Part shown: positions 55,812 through 64,000 of the stretch, in pieces
Position numbering within the stretch: the first letter of the stretch is position 1
Layout of the letters: the number at the start of each line of letters is the position of its first letter
Assembly: GCA_026389845.1 (NCBI GenBank)
Contig: JAPLHB010000068.1
Coordinates: forward strand, 20,374-84,373
DNA from: Chloroflexota bacterium
GTDB taxonomy: Bacteria > Chloroflexota > Anaerolineae > CG2-30-64-16
Direction: 5' to 3'
DNA: 64,000 nt
Position numbers and translations under genes: made by a program
The notes under the pieces: model-generated
What the model saw: only the letters and a program-made list of their open reading frames with translations
Told to the model about the DNA's origin: nothing
Database searches by the model: none

Positions 55812-56473
55812 ACCGCCAACTCATCTACCGTGGCCTCTGGCGCGACCAACTGAACGTTCGCCCGGATGTCGTCGAGATGCTGACGCACGGCCGATTGTCC
55901 GATTCCCGGCGGCGCGTAGATCACAAAAAGCGCCTGGCGCGTCTCGGCGCTAAGGCGCGTGCGCTGGTCGGGGCCATAGAGTACGCTGGAGATCACCCCA
56001 CGAGCGTCGGCCATCATCATGTCACCCGGTTTGAGGGTTTGCTCCTGGCCGCCGAGCAGGGTGTAGTGCTCGCTGCCGTTCGCCACGTCGAGCCGCACCG
56101 GCCCCTCGATGACTGCCAGATCGTGCCCGGCGGTTAAAAGCTGATTCTTAAGCTCCGCCATAAACATTGCCTCGACCAGCGCGGCAACACGCGGCAGCGG
56201 CTTGCCCTTCAGCGCGACGGATTCCAGTTGAAGTTGGACGTGATAGGTCTTCTTGTAGCGACCGAAGTAAGCCGCGTAAGGCTGGATGGAGGGCAGCGCG
56301 GCCAGAGCAGCCTTGGGGGAACCGACAAACCGGTCGCGCAACTGGTTCTCAAGCTCAGCCTTGCGCTCATCAAGTCCAGCGTGGTGATCCGGGTTCGCCA
56401 CATCACGCATGACCAGGATCCCCACCGCTCCGCCGGGATAGGCGACTTTCCACGCATCTGATACGATGAGCAT
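55802..56473 (-). CDS. Stand-alone B3/B4 (PheRS-beta type) tRNA-editing-like domain
   Basis: The 223-residue protein starts at the ATG at 56473 after AGGAGGAGAAAG. It has the B3/B4 pattern KAALAALPSIQPYAAYFGRYKKTYHVQLQLESV, GKPLPRVAALVEAMFMAELKNQLLTAGHDL and LSSVLYGPDQRT-type C-terminus. In PheRS this domain clears mischarged tRNA; free-standing copies are thought to edit or bind amino-acyl compounds. It lies 11 bp after the aldolase gene, so it may be co-transcribed. Confidence 0.82.
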   Translation of the reverse strand: MLIVSDAWKVAYPGGAVGILVMRDVANPDHHAGLDERKAELENQLRDRFVGSPKAALAALPSIQPYAAYFGRYKKTYHVQLQLESVALKGKPLPRVAALVEAMFMAELKNQLLTAGHDLAVIEGPVRLDVANGSEHYTLLGGQEQTLKPGDMMMADARGVISSVLYGPDQRTRLSAETRQALFVIYAPPGIGQSAVRQHLDDIRANVQLVAPEATVDELAVYG

Positions 56474-56484
56474 TCTTTCTCCTC

Positions 56485-57375
56485 CTATATCGCACCGGCG
56501 GTCGGCTGCCACATCCTGATCCGCCGCGCGATTTCATCGCGTAGTCGCAGCTTGGCCTGCTGGAGCACGTCCGTCTCCTTACGCGAGCCCACGGTCTGAT
56601 GGGCGCTGAGGTGTGGCGGCAACGTCCGCACGGCATCGGCCAGGCCCGCGAGGAACGCGCCTTTGAGCGCGGTGCCGAAGTTAACCTTTGCCACGCCCAG
56701 GTTTACGGCCTGCGGGATCGCCGCCGTGGGGAAGCCGGTGCCGCCGTGGATCACCAACGGGACGGGGACGGCTTCGCGGAGCGCGGCCAACCGGCCGAAG
56801 TCAATGGTCGCCTCGCCACGGGCCAGCACGTGGACGTTGCCCACCGAGACCGCCAGCGCATCCACGCCCGTCTCCGCGACGAAGCGCGCGGCCTCGGCAG
56901 GATCGGTCGGCTGCCCGGGGCCTGCGCTCAACTCGCCGGAGGCGTCGGGCAGCGCGCCCAGCTCGGCCTCGACCGCGGCGCCGGCCGCGTGCGCCAACGC
57001 GACCACCTGCCGGGTCAGCCGCGCGTGCTCGGCGTAGGGCAGGCCGCTGGAGTCGAGCATCACCGCGTTGAAGCCGGCCCGCAGCCCGCGGCCGATCTGT
57101 CCGAGCGTCTGCACCTCGTTGAGCAGGAAAGCCGCCGGGGTCTTGGCCGACCGCACGACCTCCAATCCGACGGCCGCCAGCCGCTCCAGCCCACCGCCGC
57201 CGAACCAGCCCGGCTCCATCATCACCCCGCCGATGCCCAGCATCACTGGCGCGTCCTCCGCCTCGGCCGCCTCCACCACGGCCTCGAAGGAGTAGATATC
57301 CCAGCACTCGAAGTAACCGACCGCGTAGCCACCGGAACGGGCATCGGCAAGGAGTTGATTGAAGGGGACAAGCAT
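56485..57375 (-). CDS. Class II aldolase-like protein with altered metal site
   Basis: The 296-residue protein has a TIM-barrel pattern like FbaA/GatY. It contains VEAELGALPD, VSVGNVHVLARG (zinc His), VPLVIHGGTGFP (zinc His) and VAKVNFGTALKGAF. Where the family has LDHG (catalytic Asp and zinc His), it reads LNEV, so Asn and Glu replace them; the substrate motif N-x-D-T is NFGT. Its chemistry may therefore differ from sugar-phosphate cleavage, or Glu may take the metal. It is followed by the B3/B4 gene (11 bp) and preceded by the hydrolase gene (7 bp). Confidence 0.82.
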   Translation of the reverse strand: MLVPFNQLLADARSGGYAVGYFECWDIYSFEAVVEAAEAEDAPVMLGIGGVMMEPGWFGGGGLERLAAVGLEVVRSAKTPAAFLLNEVQTLGQIGRGLRAGFNAVMLDSSGLPYAEHARLTRQVVALAHAAGAAVEAELGALPDASGELSAGPGQPTDPAEAARFVAETGVDALAVSVGNVHVLARGEATIDFGRLAALREAVPVPLVIHGGTGFPTAAIPQAVNLGVAKVNFGTALKGAFLAGLADAVRTLPPHLSAHQTVGSRKETDVLQQAKLRLRDEIARRIRMWQPTAGAI

Positions 57376-57382
57376 CGTTGTG

Positions 57383-58159
57383 CTAACCTTTCGACAGGCC
57401 GACCAGGAAGCGCGCCACCGCCTCGGCCACCGCGGCCGGCTGCTCGAGCATGACCATGTGACCGGCGTCCGGCACGACGACGAGTTGCGCGCCCGCGATC
57501 TGCCCCGCCAGGTATTGGCTGTATTTGACCGGGGTCATGCGGTCCGCCGCGCCGCAGAGGATCAGCGTGGGGAGGGCGATGCGGTTGACGTCGGCGATGT
57601 GGTCGAAGGCGTTGCACGCGGCGAAGTCATCGTGTGTCACCTGGGGATCCACCTCGCGCAGCCGGCGGACGTAGAGCCGGTGCATGTTAGGGTCAACGTG
57701 CTCACCGTGCGCCCAGGTCGCCATCAGCTCGGCCGTTGCCGGCAGATCGGTCAGGACGCCTTCGAGAAGTTGCGGCGCAACGCGCATCCGCGCGCCCGTC
57801 CCCACCAGCACCAGTCCGGCTAGCCGGCTTGCATAGCGCAATGCAAGCTCCTGGGCAATAGCTCCGCCCATCGAGTGCCCGCCGAGCACGAACGCCGGCA
57901 GCTCTAGCGCATCGGCAAAGCCCCGCACCACCTCCGCGTACGCGCCGACATCGCTTCGCCCCTGCCCGCCGGAATGCCCGTGCCCCGGCAGATCGAGCGC
58001 GTAGACCGTGTACCCCGGCAGCCGGCGGAGTTGCGTCGGCCAGTGCATCAGGTCGCCCCCCGCGCCGTGGACAAGCACAAGGGACGGGCCAGCCGGCCGC
58101 ATCGCGCCATGGTGGACCTGGTAGTTGAGCTTGTCACCGTTGATTGTGATAGTTGGCAT
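57383..58159 (-). CDS. Alpha/beta hydrolase
   Basis: The 258-residue protein has the oxyanion motif VHGAGGDLMHW, nucleophile GHSMGG, acid in LCGAADRMTP and His in VPDAGHMVMLE. This is the complete triad of small esterases, lipases or dehalogenase-like hydrolases. The substrate is unknown. It is the first gene of a unit with the aldolase-like and B3/B4 genes. Confidence 0.9.
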   Translation of the reverse strand: MPTITINGDKLNYQVHHGAMRPAGPSLVLVHGAGGDLMHWPTQLRRLPGYTVYALDLPGHGHSGGQGRSDVGAYAEVVRGFADALELPAFVLGGHSMGGAIAQELALRYASRLAGLVLVGTGARMRVAPQLLEGVLTDLPATAELMATWAHGEHVDPNMHRLYVRRLREVDPQVTHDDFAACNAFDHIADVNRIALPTLILCGAADRMTPVKYSQYLAGQIAGAQLVVVPDAGHMVMLEQPAAVAEAVARFLVGLSKG

Positions 58160-58180
58160 AGGGGCCTCTGGTCGAGTATG

Positions 58181-58260
58181 CTGGACGTATTGCGTACTGC
58201 GTGTTGCGTGCCTGCGCCGCGCTCTGATGGACTACGCACTACGCAGTACGCAATATCTCC
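58181..58260. repeat. GTATTGCGTACTGCG / CGCAGTACGCAATA word palindrome
   Basis: GTATTGCGTACTGCGTGTTGCG, then the inverse CTACGCACTACGCAGTACGCAATA. It runs into the 3' end of the HIT gene and fills the gap up to the hydrolase start. Confidence 0.75.
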
Positions 58261-58733
58261 TCCACCGTCGCTTTCAGCTCATCATACGTCTCGCCGAGCG
58301 CCTGTGGAATCAGGCGTATGTCGGCGAGCACGGGCATGAAGTTGGCGTCACCCTCCCACCGCGGCACGACGTGCGTGTGGACGTGATCGAGCACCCCCGC
58401 GCCGGCCACTTTGCCGACGTTAATGCCGACATTGAAGCCGTGGGGGGCGGCGCTGCACCGCAACGCACGGATGCCGAGCGTCACCAGCGCCATCATAGCG
58501 GCCATTTCCTCGACGCTGAGCGCTTCCAACGTGTCCACGTGGCGATACGGCACCGCCATCATGTGGCCGTTGTTGTAGGGGTACTTGTTCAGCACCAGGA
58601 AGGCCCGCTCGCCGCGGTGGAGGATGAGCATCTCCCGGTCGTCTTCCGCTTCCAGCATGTCGCAGAAGATACAGCCAGGTCGTTTTTCGCGGCGGATGTA
58701 CGCCATGCGCCAGGGAGTCCAGAGTTGGTTCAT
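58239..58733 (-). CDS. HIT family nucleotide hydrolase/phosphorylase
   Basis: The 164-residue protein has the HIT triad HVHTHVVPRW and the zinc-type CIFCDML at the N-terminus. It also has FLVLNKYPYNNGHMMAVPYRHV. This fits the Ap4A phosphorylase-like HIT group acting on dinucleoside polyphosphates. It is flanked on both sides by palindromic word repeats, so it is probably monocistronic. Confidence 0.9.
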   Translation of the reverse strand: MNQLWTPWRMAYIRREKRPGCIFCDMLEAEDDREMLILHRGERAFLVLNKYPYNNGHMMAVPYRHVDTLEALSVEEMAAMMALVTLGIRALRCSAAPHGFNVGINVGKVAGAGVLDHVHTHVVPRWEGDANFMPVLADIRLIPQALGETYDELKATVEEILRTA

Positions 58734-58739
58734 CGTTGA

Positions 58740-58893
58740 CCGCTCCGGTTGTTCGTGTTGCGTGGTGCGTGGTGCGTATTGCGTGTTACGTGTTGCGTGT
58801 TGCGTGTTGCGTGACCCGTGGTGCGTGATCCGCGATTCTCGCCGAGAATCACCCTCTATTCACGCACCACGCACCACGCACCACGCACCACGT
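58740..58893. repeat. GCGTGGTGCGTATTGCGTGTT / ACGCACCACGCACC word palindrome
   Basis: About eight GCGTGNT words are followed by a centre (GCGATTCTCGCCGAGAATCACC, itself a hairpin), then ACGCACCACGCACCACGC. It spans the gap between transketolase and HIT genes and overlaps the transketolase stop. Confidence 0.8.
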
Positions 58894-60905
58894 CATTTGT
58901 TCAGTACAGCAAGCGCCTGCTTCGCCACATTCTCCGCCGTGATCCCCAGGTCCGCCATCACCGCGGCGTACTTGCCGGATTCGCCGAAGCGGTTGATGCC
59001 GATCGTGGCGCCATAGGGGCCGACGTAGCGATCCCAGCCCAGGGTGACGCCCGCTTCGACCGAAACGCGGGCCGTGATCGCCGGGGGCAGCACGTCCGCG
59101 CGGTAGGCCGCGTCCTGCTCCTCAAACAGCTCCCAACTCGGCATGGAGACCACGCGGGCCAGAACCCCCTGTTGCGCCAGCAGATCGCGGGCCGCCATTG
59201 CCACGTTGACTTCCGAGCCGGCCGCGAGCAGGATCACGTCAGGCTTACCCTCCGGCGCGTCGGCCAGGATGTAGCCGCCGCGCGCCGTCCGGGCCGGATC
59301 TTCGGTGCCGGGCATCACGGTCAGGTTCTGCCGGGTCAGCAGCAGCGCCACCGGGCGATCGCGATGCGTCAGCGCATAGCGCCAGGCCGCGGCCGTTTCG
59401 TTGGCATCGGCCGGGCGGATGACGACCAGATTGGGGATGGCGCGCAACGCGGCCGCATGTTCCGCCGGCTGGTGCGTCGGGCCGTCCTCGCCCACGCCCA
59501 CGCTGTCGTGTGTCCAAACGTAGATGACCGGGGTTTTCATGATCGCGCTCAGCCGCACCGCGCCCCGCATGTAATCCGAGAAGACCAGGAAGGTGCCGCC
59601 GTAGGGGATCACGCCGCCGTGGAGCGCCAGGCCGTTGAGGATCGCGCCCATCGCGTGCTCGCGGATGCCATAACGGACGTAGCGTCCGCTGAAATCGCCC
59701 GGCTTCACGTCCACCGCGTCCTTGAACCGGGTGTTGTTCGACGGTGTCAGATCGGCCGAGCCGCCGATGAGGTTGGGGATGCGTGGCGCGATGGCGTCGA
59801 GCAGTTTGCCCGAGGCCGAACGCGTGGCGAGCTTATCGCCCGGCTTCCAGACCGGCAGGGTCGCGTCCCAGCCCGCGGGCAACTGACCTGCGAGCGCCTG
59901 CTTGAATGCCGCGGCCAGCTCAGGATACGCGGCCTCGTAGCGGGCGAAGATATCATCCCCGGTCTCATGGGCGACGCGGTTGGCCTTCGTTGCGACGTGG
60001 AACCGTTCCCGCGCCTCGTCGGGAACCCAGAATTGCTCGTCGGGGGGCAGGCCGAGCGCCAGCTTGGTCAGCCGGACCTCCTCGACACCGAGCGGTGAAC
60101 CGTGGGCTTCGGCGCTGTCCTGTTTATGGGGGCTGCCGTAGCCGATGTGCGACTTGCAGATAATCAGCGAGGGTCGGTCGTCGTTGATCTGCGCCCTGAA
60201 AATCGCCGCGCCGATCGCCGGCATGTCGTAGGCGTCCACGGTCTGCACGTGCCAGTGATATGCCTCGAACCGCTGGGGCACGTTGTCGCTGTAGGAGAGC
60301 GAGGTCGGCCCATCAATGCTGATGTTGTTGTCGTCGTAAAAGTAGATCAGCTTGCCCAGCTTGAGATGCCCGGCCAGCGACGCCGCCTCGTGGCTGATCC
60401 CTTCTTCCATGTCGCCGTCGCCGCAGAAGGCGTAGACGAAGTGATCCACGACGGGATAGCCGGGCCGGTTGAAGAGTTGTGACAGGTACGCCTCAGCCAG
60501 CGCCATGCCGACGCCGGAGGCGAAGCCTTGCCCCAACGGGCCGGTGGTCATCTCGACGCCGGGCGTCAGGCCGTATTCCGGGTGGCCGGGGGTGAGGCTG
60601 CCGAGCTGGCGGAACTGCTTCAACTGCTCCAGCGGCAGGTCGTAGCCGGCCAGGTGCAGCAGACTGTAGAGCAGCATCGAGCCGTGGCCGCCGGAGAGGA
60701 TGAACCGATCGCGATTGAACCACTTGGAATCGCCGGGGTTGTGCTTCAGGAAACGGGTCCACAGCACTTCGGCGACGGTCGCCATGCCCATCGGCATGCC
60801 GGGGTGGCCCGAATCGGCCTTTTGCACCCCGTCCATCGCCAGCCCACGGATCACGTTCGCGGCGAGGGTGTCGGTGGCATCGTAGGGAAGAGTCATTTTT
60901 GACAT
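58893..60905 (-). CDS. tkt: Transketolase
   Basis: The 670-residue protein has the full transketolase layout. MAIN features are [29 protein letters not shown], the thiamine diphosphate motif [13 protein letters not shown]...[26 protein letters not shown] and a C-terminal domain with WELFEEQD. It transfers two-carbon units between pentose and hexose phosphates and supplies ribose-5-phosphate for prs. It is preceded by an intergenic word repeat. Confidence 0.95.
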   Translation of the reverse strand: MSKMTLPYDATDTLAANVIRGLAMDGVQKADSGHPGMPMGMATVAEVLWTRFLKHNPGDSKWFNRDRFILSGGHGSMLLYSLLHLAGYDLPLEQLKQFRQLGSLTPGHPEYGLTPGVEMTTGPLGQGFASGVGMALAEAYLSQLFNRPGYPVVDHFVYAFCGDGDMEEGISHEAASLAGHLKLGKLIYFYDDNNISIDGPTSLSYSDNVPQRFEAYHWHVQTVDAYDMPAIGAAIFRAQINDDRPSLIICKSHIGYGSPHKQDSAEAHGSPLGVEEVRLTKLALGLPPDEQFWVPDEARERFHVATKANRVAHETGDDIFARYEAAYPELAAAFKQALAGQLPAGWDATLPVWKPGDKLATRSASGKLLDAIAPRIPNLIGGSADLTPSNNTRFKDAVDVKPGDFSGRYVRYGIREHAMGAILNGLALHGGVIPYGGTFLVFSDYMRGAVRLSAIMKTPVIYVWTHDSVGVGEDGPTHQPAEHAAALRAIPNLVVIRPADANETAAAWRYALTHRDRPVALLLTRQNLTVMPGTEDPARTARGGYILADAPEGKPDVILLAAGSEVNVAMAARDLLAQQGVLARVVSMPSWELFEEQDAAYRADVLPPAITARVSVEAGVTLGWDRYVGPYGATIGINRFGESGKYAAVMADLGITAENVAKQALAVLNK

Positions 60906-60910
60906 GGAGG

Positions 60911-61020
60911 CTCCAGGGATTGGGTATTAGATATTGGGTATTGGAGATTGGAAGTTGGAGGTTAGAGATTAGAGATTGCGTACTGCGTACTGCCCCCTGT
61001 CTCCTGTCTCCTGCCTCCTG
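60911..61020. repeat. GGGTATTGGAGATTGG word run
   Basis: GGGATTGGGTATTAGATATTGG, ATTGGAGATTGGAAGTTGGAGG and TTAGAGATTAGAGATTGCG are followed by GTCTCCTGTCTCCTGCCTCC. It lies between the transketolase and M48 genes (divergent). AATACCC/GGGTATT words link it to 1.3 and 13.97 kb. Confidence 0.7.
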
Positions 61021-61172
61021 CGCAGGTTGTGCCGGAAGGCGCGGGTAGTGTACCAGAAAGGAGGGGATGCGTCAAAGCGAACCGGAAGCGCTTACCATTT
61101 CGCGCATGTTCGGTGTATAATCCGCTTGCCATCGCTTTGCCATGCGGTCTCGACCACAAAAGGAAGTTCCCC

Positions 61173-63548
61173 ATGAAAAGAACATTTCTCGCCATCCTCC
61201 TCTGCTTCCTGGCAATCCTGATCGCCTGCCTGTCTGCCGTGGCCGCACCCGAAGCACAGGCTCAAACACCCGGTCGCGACGCCGCCTTCGAGCAGGCCAT
61301 CTACGAGCGCCTGGCGAAGATCAACCCCGATGCCGCGCCAATCTTCCAGCAGGCCACGGCCGCGCTTGACGCAGATGACCTCACGTCCGCCAGGCGTGGC
61401 TTCGAACAAGTCTTGGCCTTGGTTGCCGACTTTCCCGATGCTCTGCGCCGACTGAGTTACGTCGAATTGGCGCTGGGCGACGTGAAGGCCGGCTTGCAGC
61501 ATGCCCGTCGTGCCCGCGCCATCGAAGACACACCAACCAATCAAATTGCCGTCGCGCAGGCGTTACTGATGACGAAGGACGAAGGTGATGCCAACGAAGC
61601 CGTGACCCTCGCCAAAGCGGCGATGGCCGCGCGATCTGATTACGCGTTTGGCTATGCGGTGCTGTTGGATGCCGGTATGGTCACCAAGGATCATGATGCC
61701 TTACGCCTGGCCAGCGCCAAGCTGATCGAGCTTTCGCCCAATGATCCAGCCGCGCACTACGTCGCCGGTCTGCTAGCGGCCGAGGCAAGCAAGTGGGAGC
61801 AGGCCGAGCAGGAGTTGCTGCTGGCGCGTGACCTGGGCATACCAGCGGACATCATCCAGCAAGCACTCGACTCCGGCATCGCCAGCCAGGCGCGGCTGTA
61901 TCGCACGTTGCGCTACATCGCCTACACTATCGGCATCTGGCTGGTGGGCATGGCGCTGCTGTTTATTGTCGGCCTGTTGCTCAGTGCGTTGACGCTGGCG
62001 ACCGTCAAACGTCCGCCGCGGACGGTCGAGTTCAGGGTCAACCCGGTCGAGCGGATCATGCGTAGCCTCTACGCGGTGATCATCGCCCTGACGTCCGCCT
62101 ACTTTTACCTCTCGATCCCGCTGCTCATCCTGATTGTGGTCGGTGGGACGGTGGGCTTGATCTACCTGATGCTGCAAGCGCCCCGCATCAGCCTGAAACT
62201 GCTCGCTATCGTCGCGATCGTCGGGTTCTACACCACCGTCGCCATCATCCGCAGCGTCTTCACCCGGATTCAGGAGCATGAGCCGGGCCGGCTGCTGCCG
62301 CGATCCGAGGCGCCGCGGCTTTGGGCGCTGGCCGTGGAGGTAGCCAAGCGCGTCGGCACGCGTCCGGTGGACGCCATCTACGTCACGCCGGCCGTCGAGG
62401 TCGCAGTCACCGAGCGCGGGGGCCTGTTCCAAAAGCTGCGCGGCACGGGCCAACGCTGTCTGATCTTGGGTCTGGGGACGTTGCCGGGGATGACCCAGGG
62501 CGAATTCAAGGCGATCCTAGCACACGAATACGGCCACTTCTCCAACCGTGACACGGCCGGCGGCAACCTGGCGCGCCAGGTGCGGGTCTCCATGTACTTC
62601 ATGGCCTATCGGCTGGCGCAGCGCGGGTTGGCGCACTGGTACAACCCGGCCTGGCTCTTCGTCAACGGCTTCAACCGGGTTTTCCTCCGCATCACCCTGG
62701 GTGCGTCACGGCTCCAGGAGATCCTGGCCGACCGATACGCGGCCGTGGCCTACGGCATCCGCAACTTCGTGGACGGCCTGACCCGCATCGTGCGCCTGGG
62801 CCTTGCCTTCGACATCCAAGTCAACCGGGAGGTAGGGCTGGCCGCGGCCCACGGTCGCGGTCTACATAACCTGTATGCCCTGACGCCGGTCGAAGCCTCG
62901 GAAGAACGCGAGACGCTGGAAAAGCGCCTGAACGAGGTGATGAGCCGGCCCACGTCTGCCTACGACAGCCACCCGGCCGTGCGCGATCGCATCCACCTGT
63001 TGGAGCCGCTGGCCAGGACCGCCGACATCGCTGGCAGCCAGGAACCGCTCGATGACCTGCTCCCCAACCTGGATGCGCTGCAGTACGAAATGACCGCGTT
63101 GATTCAGGGCAACGTGGCCGAACAGCAGGCGGCATACCGGGCGGGCCGCGCCGCGTTTGAACGGCAGGAGGCGAAACAGAGCGTCCCCGAGGTGAAGCCC
63201 TATCGTGAGGCACTTGCCGCAGCCTTCGAGTCTGGCGACGCCGATGCCCAGACCGATGCGCTGCAAGAGCTGGGCGGCGTCTATACGGATCGGGGCCTGC
63301 CTCAAAAAGCGTTGACCTGTTACCGCGAGGCGCTGACATCCTACCGCGATCGAAACGATCTAGAAGGCGAGCGCGTGGCCCGTTTCAACATCGCCATGAT
63401 TCACAAGGCGTTAAGCGAGTTGGAAATGGCCGAGGAGGAGCTTCTGGCCGTCGTCTCCCTTGATGAAGCTACGGATAGTCCTGACCTGGCGAGCGACCGT
63501 GACGAACTGGCCCAGGTGCAAGCGCTGCGGAGGGGACAGACGGCTTGA
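61173..63548 (+). CDS. Membrane M48 family metalloprotease with TPR segments
   Basis: The 791-residue protein starts at the ATG at 61173 (AAAGGAAG upstream). It has a signal-like hydrophobic start, TPR-like helical repeats (about 45-225) and three or four membrane helices (about 245-355). The peptidase has HExxH in LAHEYGHFSNRD (about 450) and the third zinc ligand Glu in LQEILADRYA (about 515). More TPR-like helices end the protein (EVKPYREALAAAF; ALTCYREALTSYRD). This is the M48 HtpX/BepA-like type, probably acting on membrane or exported proteins. A TATAAT at 61116-61121 may be its -10 box, but no good -35 is seen. Confidence 0.85.
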   Translation: MKRTFLAILLCFLAILIACLSAVAAPEAQAQTPGRDAAFEQAIYERLAKINPDAAPIFQQATAALDADDLTSARRGFEQVLALVADFPDALRRLSYVELALGDVKAGLQHARRARAIEDTPTNQIAVAQALLMTKDEGDANEAVTLAKAAMAARSDYAFGYAVLLDAGMVTKDHDALRLASAKLIELSPNDPAAHYVAGLLAAEASKWEQAEQELLLARDLGIPADIIQQALDSGIASQARLYRTLRYIAYTIGIWLVGMALLFIVGLLLSALTLATVKRPPRTVEFRVNPVERIMRSLYAVIIALTSAYFYLSIPLLILIVVGGTVGLIYLMLQAPRISLKLLAIVAIVGFYTTVAIIRSVFTRIQEHEPGRLLPRSEAPRLWALAVEVAKRVGTRPVDAIYVTPAVEVAVTERGGLFQKLRGTGQRCLILGLGTLPGMTQGEFKAILAHEYGHFSNRDTAGGNLARQVRVSMYFMAYRLAQRGLAHWYNPAWLFVNGFNRVFLRITLGASRLQEILADRYAAVAYGIRNFVDGLTRIVRLGLAFDIQVNREVGLAAAHGRGLHNLYALTPVEASEERETLEKRLNEVMSRPTSAYDSHPAVRDRIHLLEPLARTADIAGSQEPLDDLLPNLDALQYEMTALIQGNVAEQQAAYRAGRAAFERQEAKQSVPEVKPYREALAAAFESGDADAQTDALQELGGVYTDRGLPQKALTCYREALTSYRDRNDLEGERVARFNIAMIHKALSELEMAEEELLAVVSLDEATDSPDLASDRDELAQVQALRRGQTA

Positions 63549-64000
63549 TAGACATCGCCTCCTCGTGGCATCACCTCCCCGCCGCCGACCTGGCCGGCGT
63601 GATTCTCATCGTCGGCGCGCCGGACACGGGCAAGAGCACCCTGGCGCGCTACCTCTACGACCGCCTGACCGCAGCGGGGCGCCGAGTCGCGCTCCTGGAC
63701 GGCGATCCGGGCCAGAGCACGCTGGGGCCGCCCGCGACGATGACGCTGGCGATGGGTGAAATCGCCCCCCTGTCCCCCCAACCGTGGGGGGAACTCGACT
63801 CCCCCCAACCGTGGGGGGAACTCGACTCCTCCCAACCGTGGTGGGAACGCGACTCCTCCCAACCGTGGGGGGAACTCGACTCCCCCCGACGTCGGGGGGC
63901 TGGGGGGGCCGCCCACCGCTGGTTCGTCGGCGCGACCTCGCCGCGGGGCCACATGCTGCCGGTGCTCGTCGGCGCGGGGCGGCTGGTGGAGGCAGCGCGG
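63545..64000 (+). CDS. Clp1/Grc3-type polynucleotide kinase-like P-loop protein (partial, 3' end beyond window)
   Basis: A TTG at 63545 overlaps the M48 stop as TTGA. The frame has Walker A VGAPDTGKST and continues ARYLYDRLTAAGRRVALLDGDPGQSTLGPP. After a repeat it has HRWFVGATSPRGHMLPVLVGAGRL, which follows the CLP1_P pattern of 5'-hydroxyl polynucleotide kinases. Four in-frame copies of a 27-nt repeat (63773-63880) add the peptide PQPWGELDS again and again between the Walker A region and the GATSP strand. The rest lies outside the window. Confidence 0.75.
   Translation, partial: MIDIASSWHHLPAADLAGVILIVGAPDTGKSTLARYLYDRLTAAGRRVALLDGDPGQSTLGPPATMTLAMGEIAPLSPQPWGELDSPQPWGELDSSQPWWERDSSQPWGELDSPRRRGAGGAAHRWFVGATSPRGHMLPVLVGAGRLVEAAR
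63773..63908. repeat. Four-unit 27-nt tandem repeat inside the polynucleotide kinase gene
   Basis: Units start at 63773, 63800, 63827 and 63854; each contains CCCCCCAACCGTGGGGGG or a close variant (a hairpin) and GAACTCGAC. A partial unit with CCCCCCGACGTCGGGGGG ends the run. All units are 27 nt, so the frame is kept and the repeat encodes PQPWGELDS. Confidence 0.9.

Overview
The window reads as a GC-rich bacterial chromosome, most likely from the Chloroflexota (an Anaerolineae/Ardenticatenia/Caldilineae-like lineage). Three things suggest this: lipoprotein solute-binding proteins with long low-complexity stalks of the VEKVVTQQ or Pro/Ala/Thr type, several complete ABC importer operons for peptides and branched-chain amino acids, and many families of short palindromic repeats that fill intergenic gaps and even sit in frame inside genes. 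The lineage is an inference from gene style; no rRNA or tRNA gene was seen.

Layout. 0-10.8 kb: an ABC-2 exporter pair, an MFS permease, RarD, a three-gene NatAB-like ABC-2 exporter, then a radical SAM protein with a C-terminal helix-hairpin-helix overlapping a formamidopyrimidine-DNA glycosylase. 10.8-13 kb: a foreign-looking, AT-richer patch. It has a near-consensus promoter, a tandem array of 23-nt palindromes, and a complete integron-type gene cassette with a recognisable attC, followed by a second cassette-like gene (DUF1801) and an AAA-ATPase relic. 13-19 kb: sugar catabolism (two PfkB kinases, an FGGY kinase and a 594-residue zinc-type dehydrogenase) separated by MITE-like repeats. 19-23 kb: an M14 carboxypeptidase, a PGN_0703-type nuclease and a HEAT-repeat protein.

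22.9-33.4 kb is a DNA-processing and defence island: VapBC-like pair, SbcD, a GxxExxY protein flanked by direct repeats, HerA ATPase, a candidate small RNA, DUF3800, an AbiEii-type toxin with its antitoxin, an ABA-sandwich protein, a DNA methylase, a frameshifted NotI-family restriction enzyme and MazF. The start of herA occurs three times across the island. The start of the AbiEii antitoxin gene occurs twice, about 4.9 kb apart. These look like scars of stepwise module insertion.

33.5-52.5 kb: a Lon-family protease, an orphan amino-acid binding protein, two oppositely oriented peptide/nickel-type ABC importer operons lacking ATPases, an MBL hydrolase, and a full livKHMGF operon with a back-to-back promoter and a structured leader. 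52.5-64 kb: bactofilin, DUF4446, PRPP synthetase, RdgB, a B3/B4 domain protein, a divergent class II aldolase, an alpha/beta hydrolase, a HIT protein, transketolase, an M48 metalloprotease with TPRs, and the start of a Clp1/Grc3-type polynucleotide kinase carrying an in-frame 27-nt tandem repeat.

The observations most worth following are the triplicated herA start, the palindrome array next to the integron cassette, the small RNA candidate at 27.4 kb, and the palindromic repeats tolerated inside reading frames.
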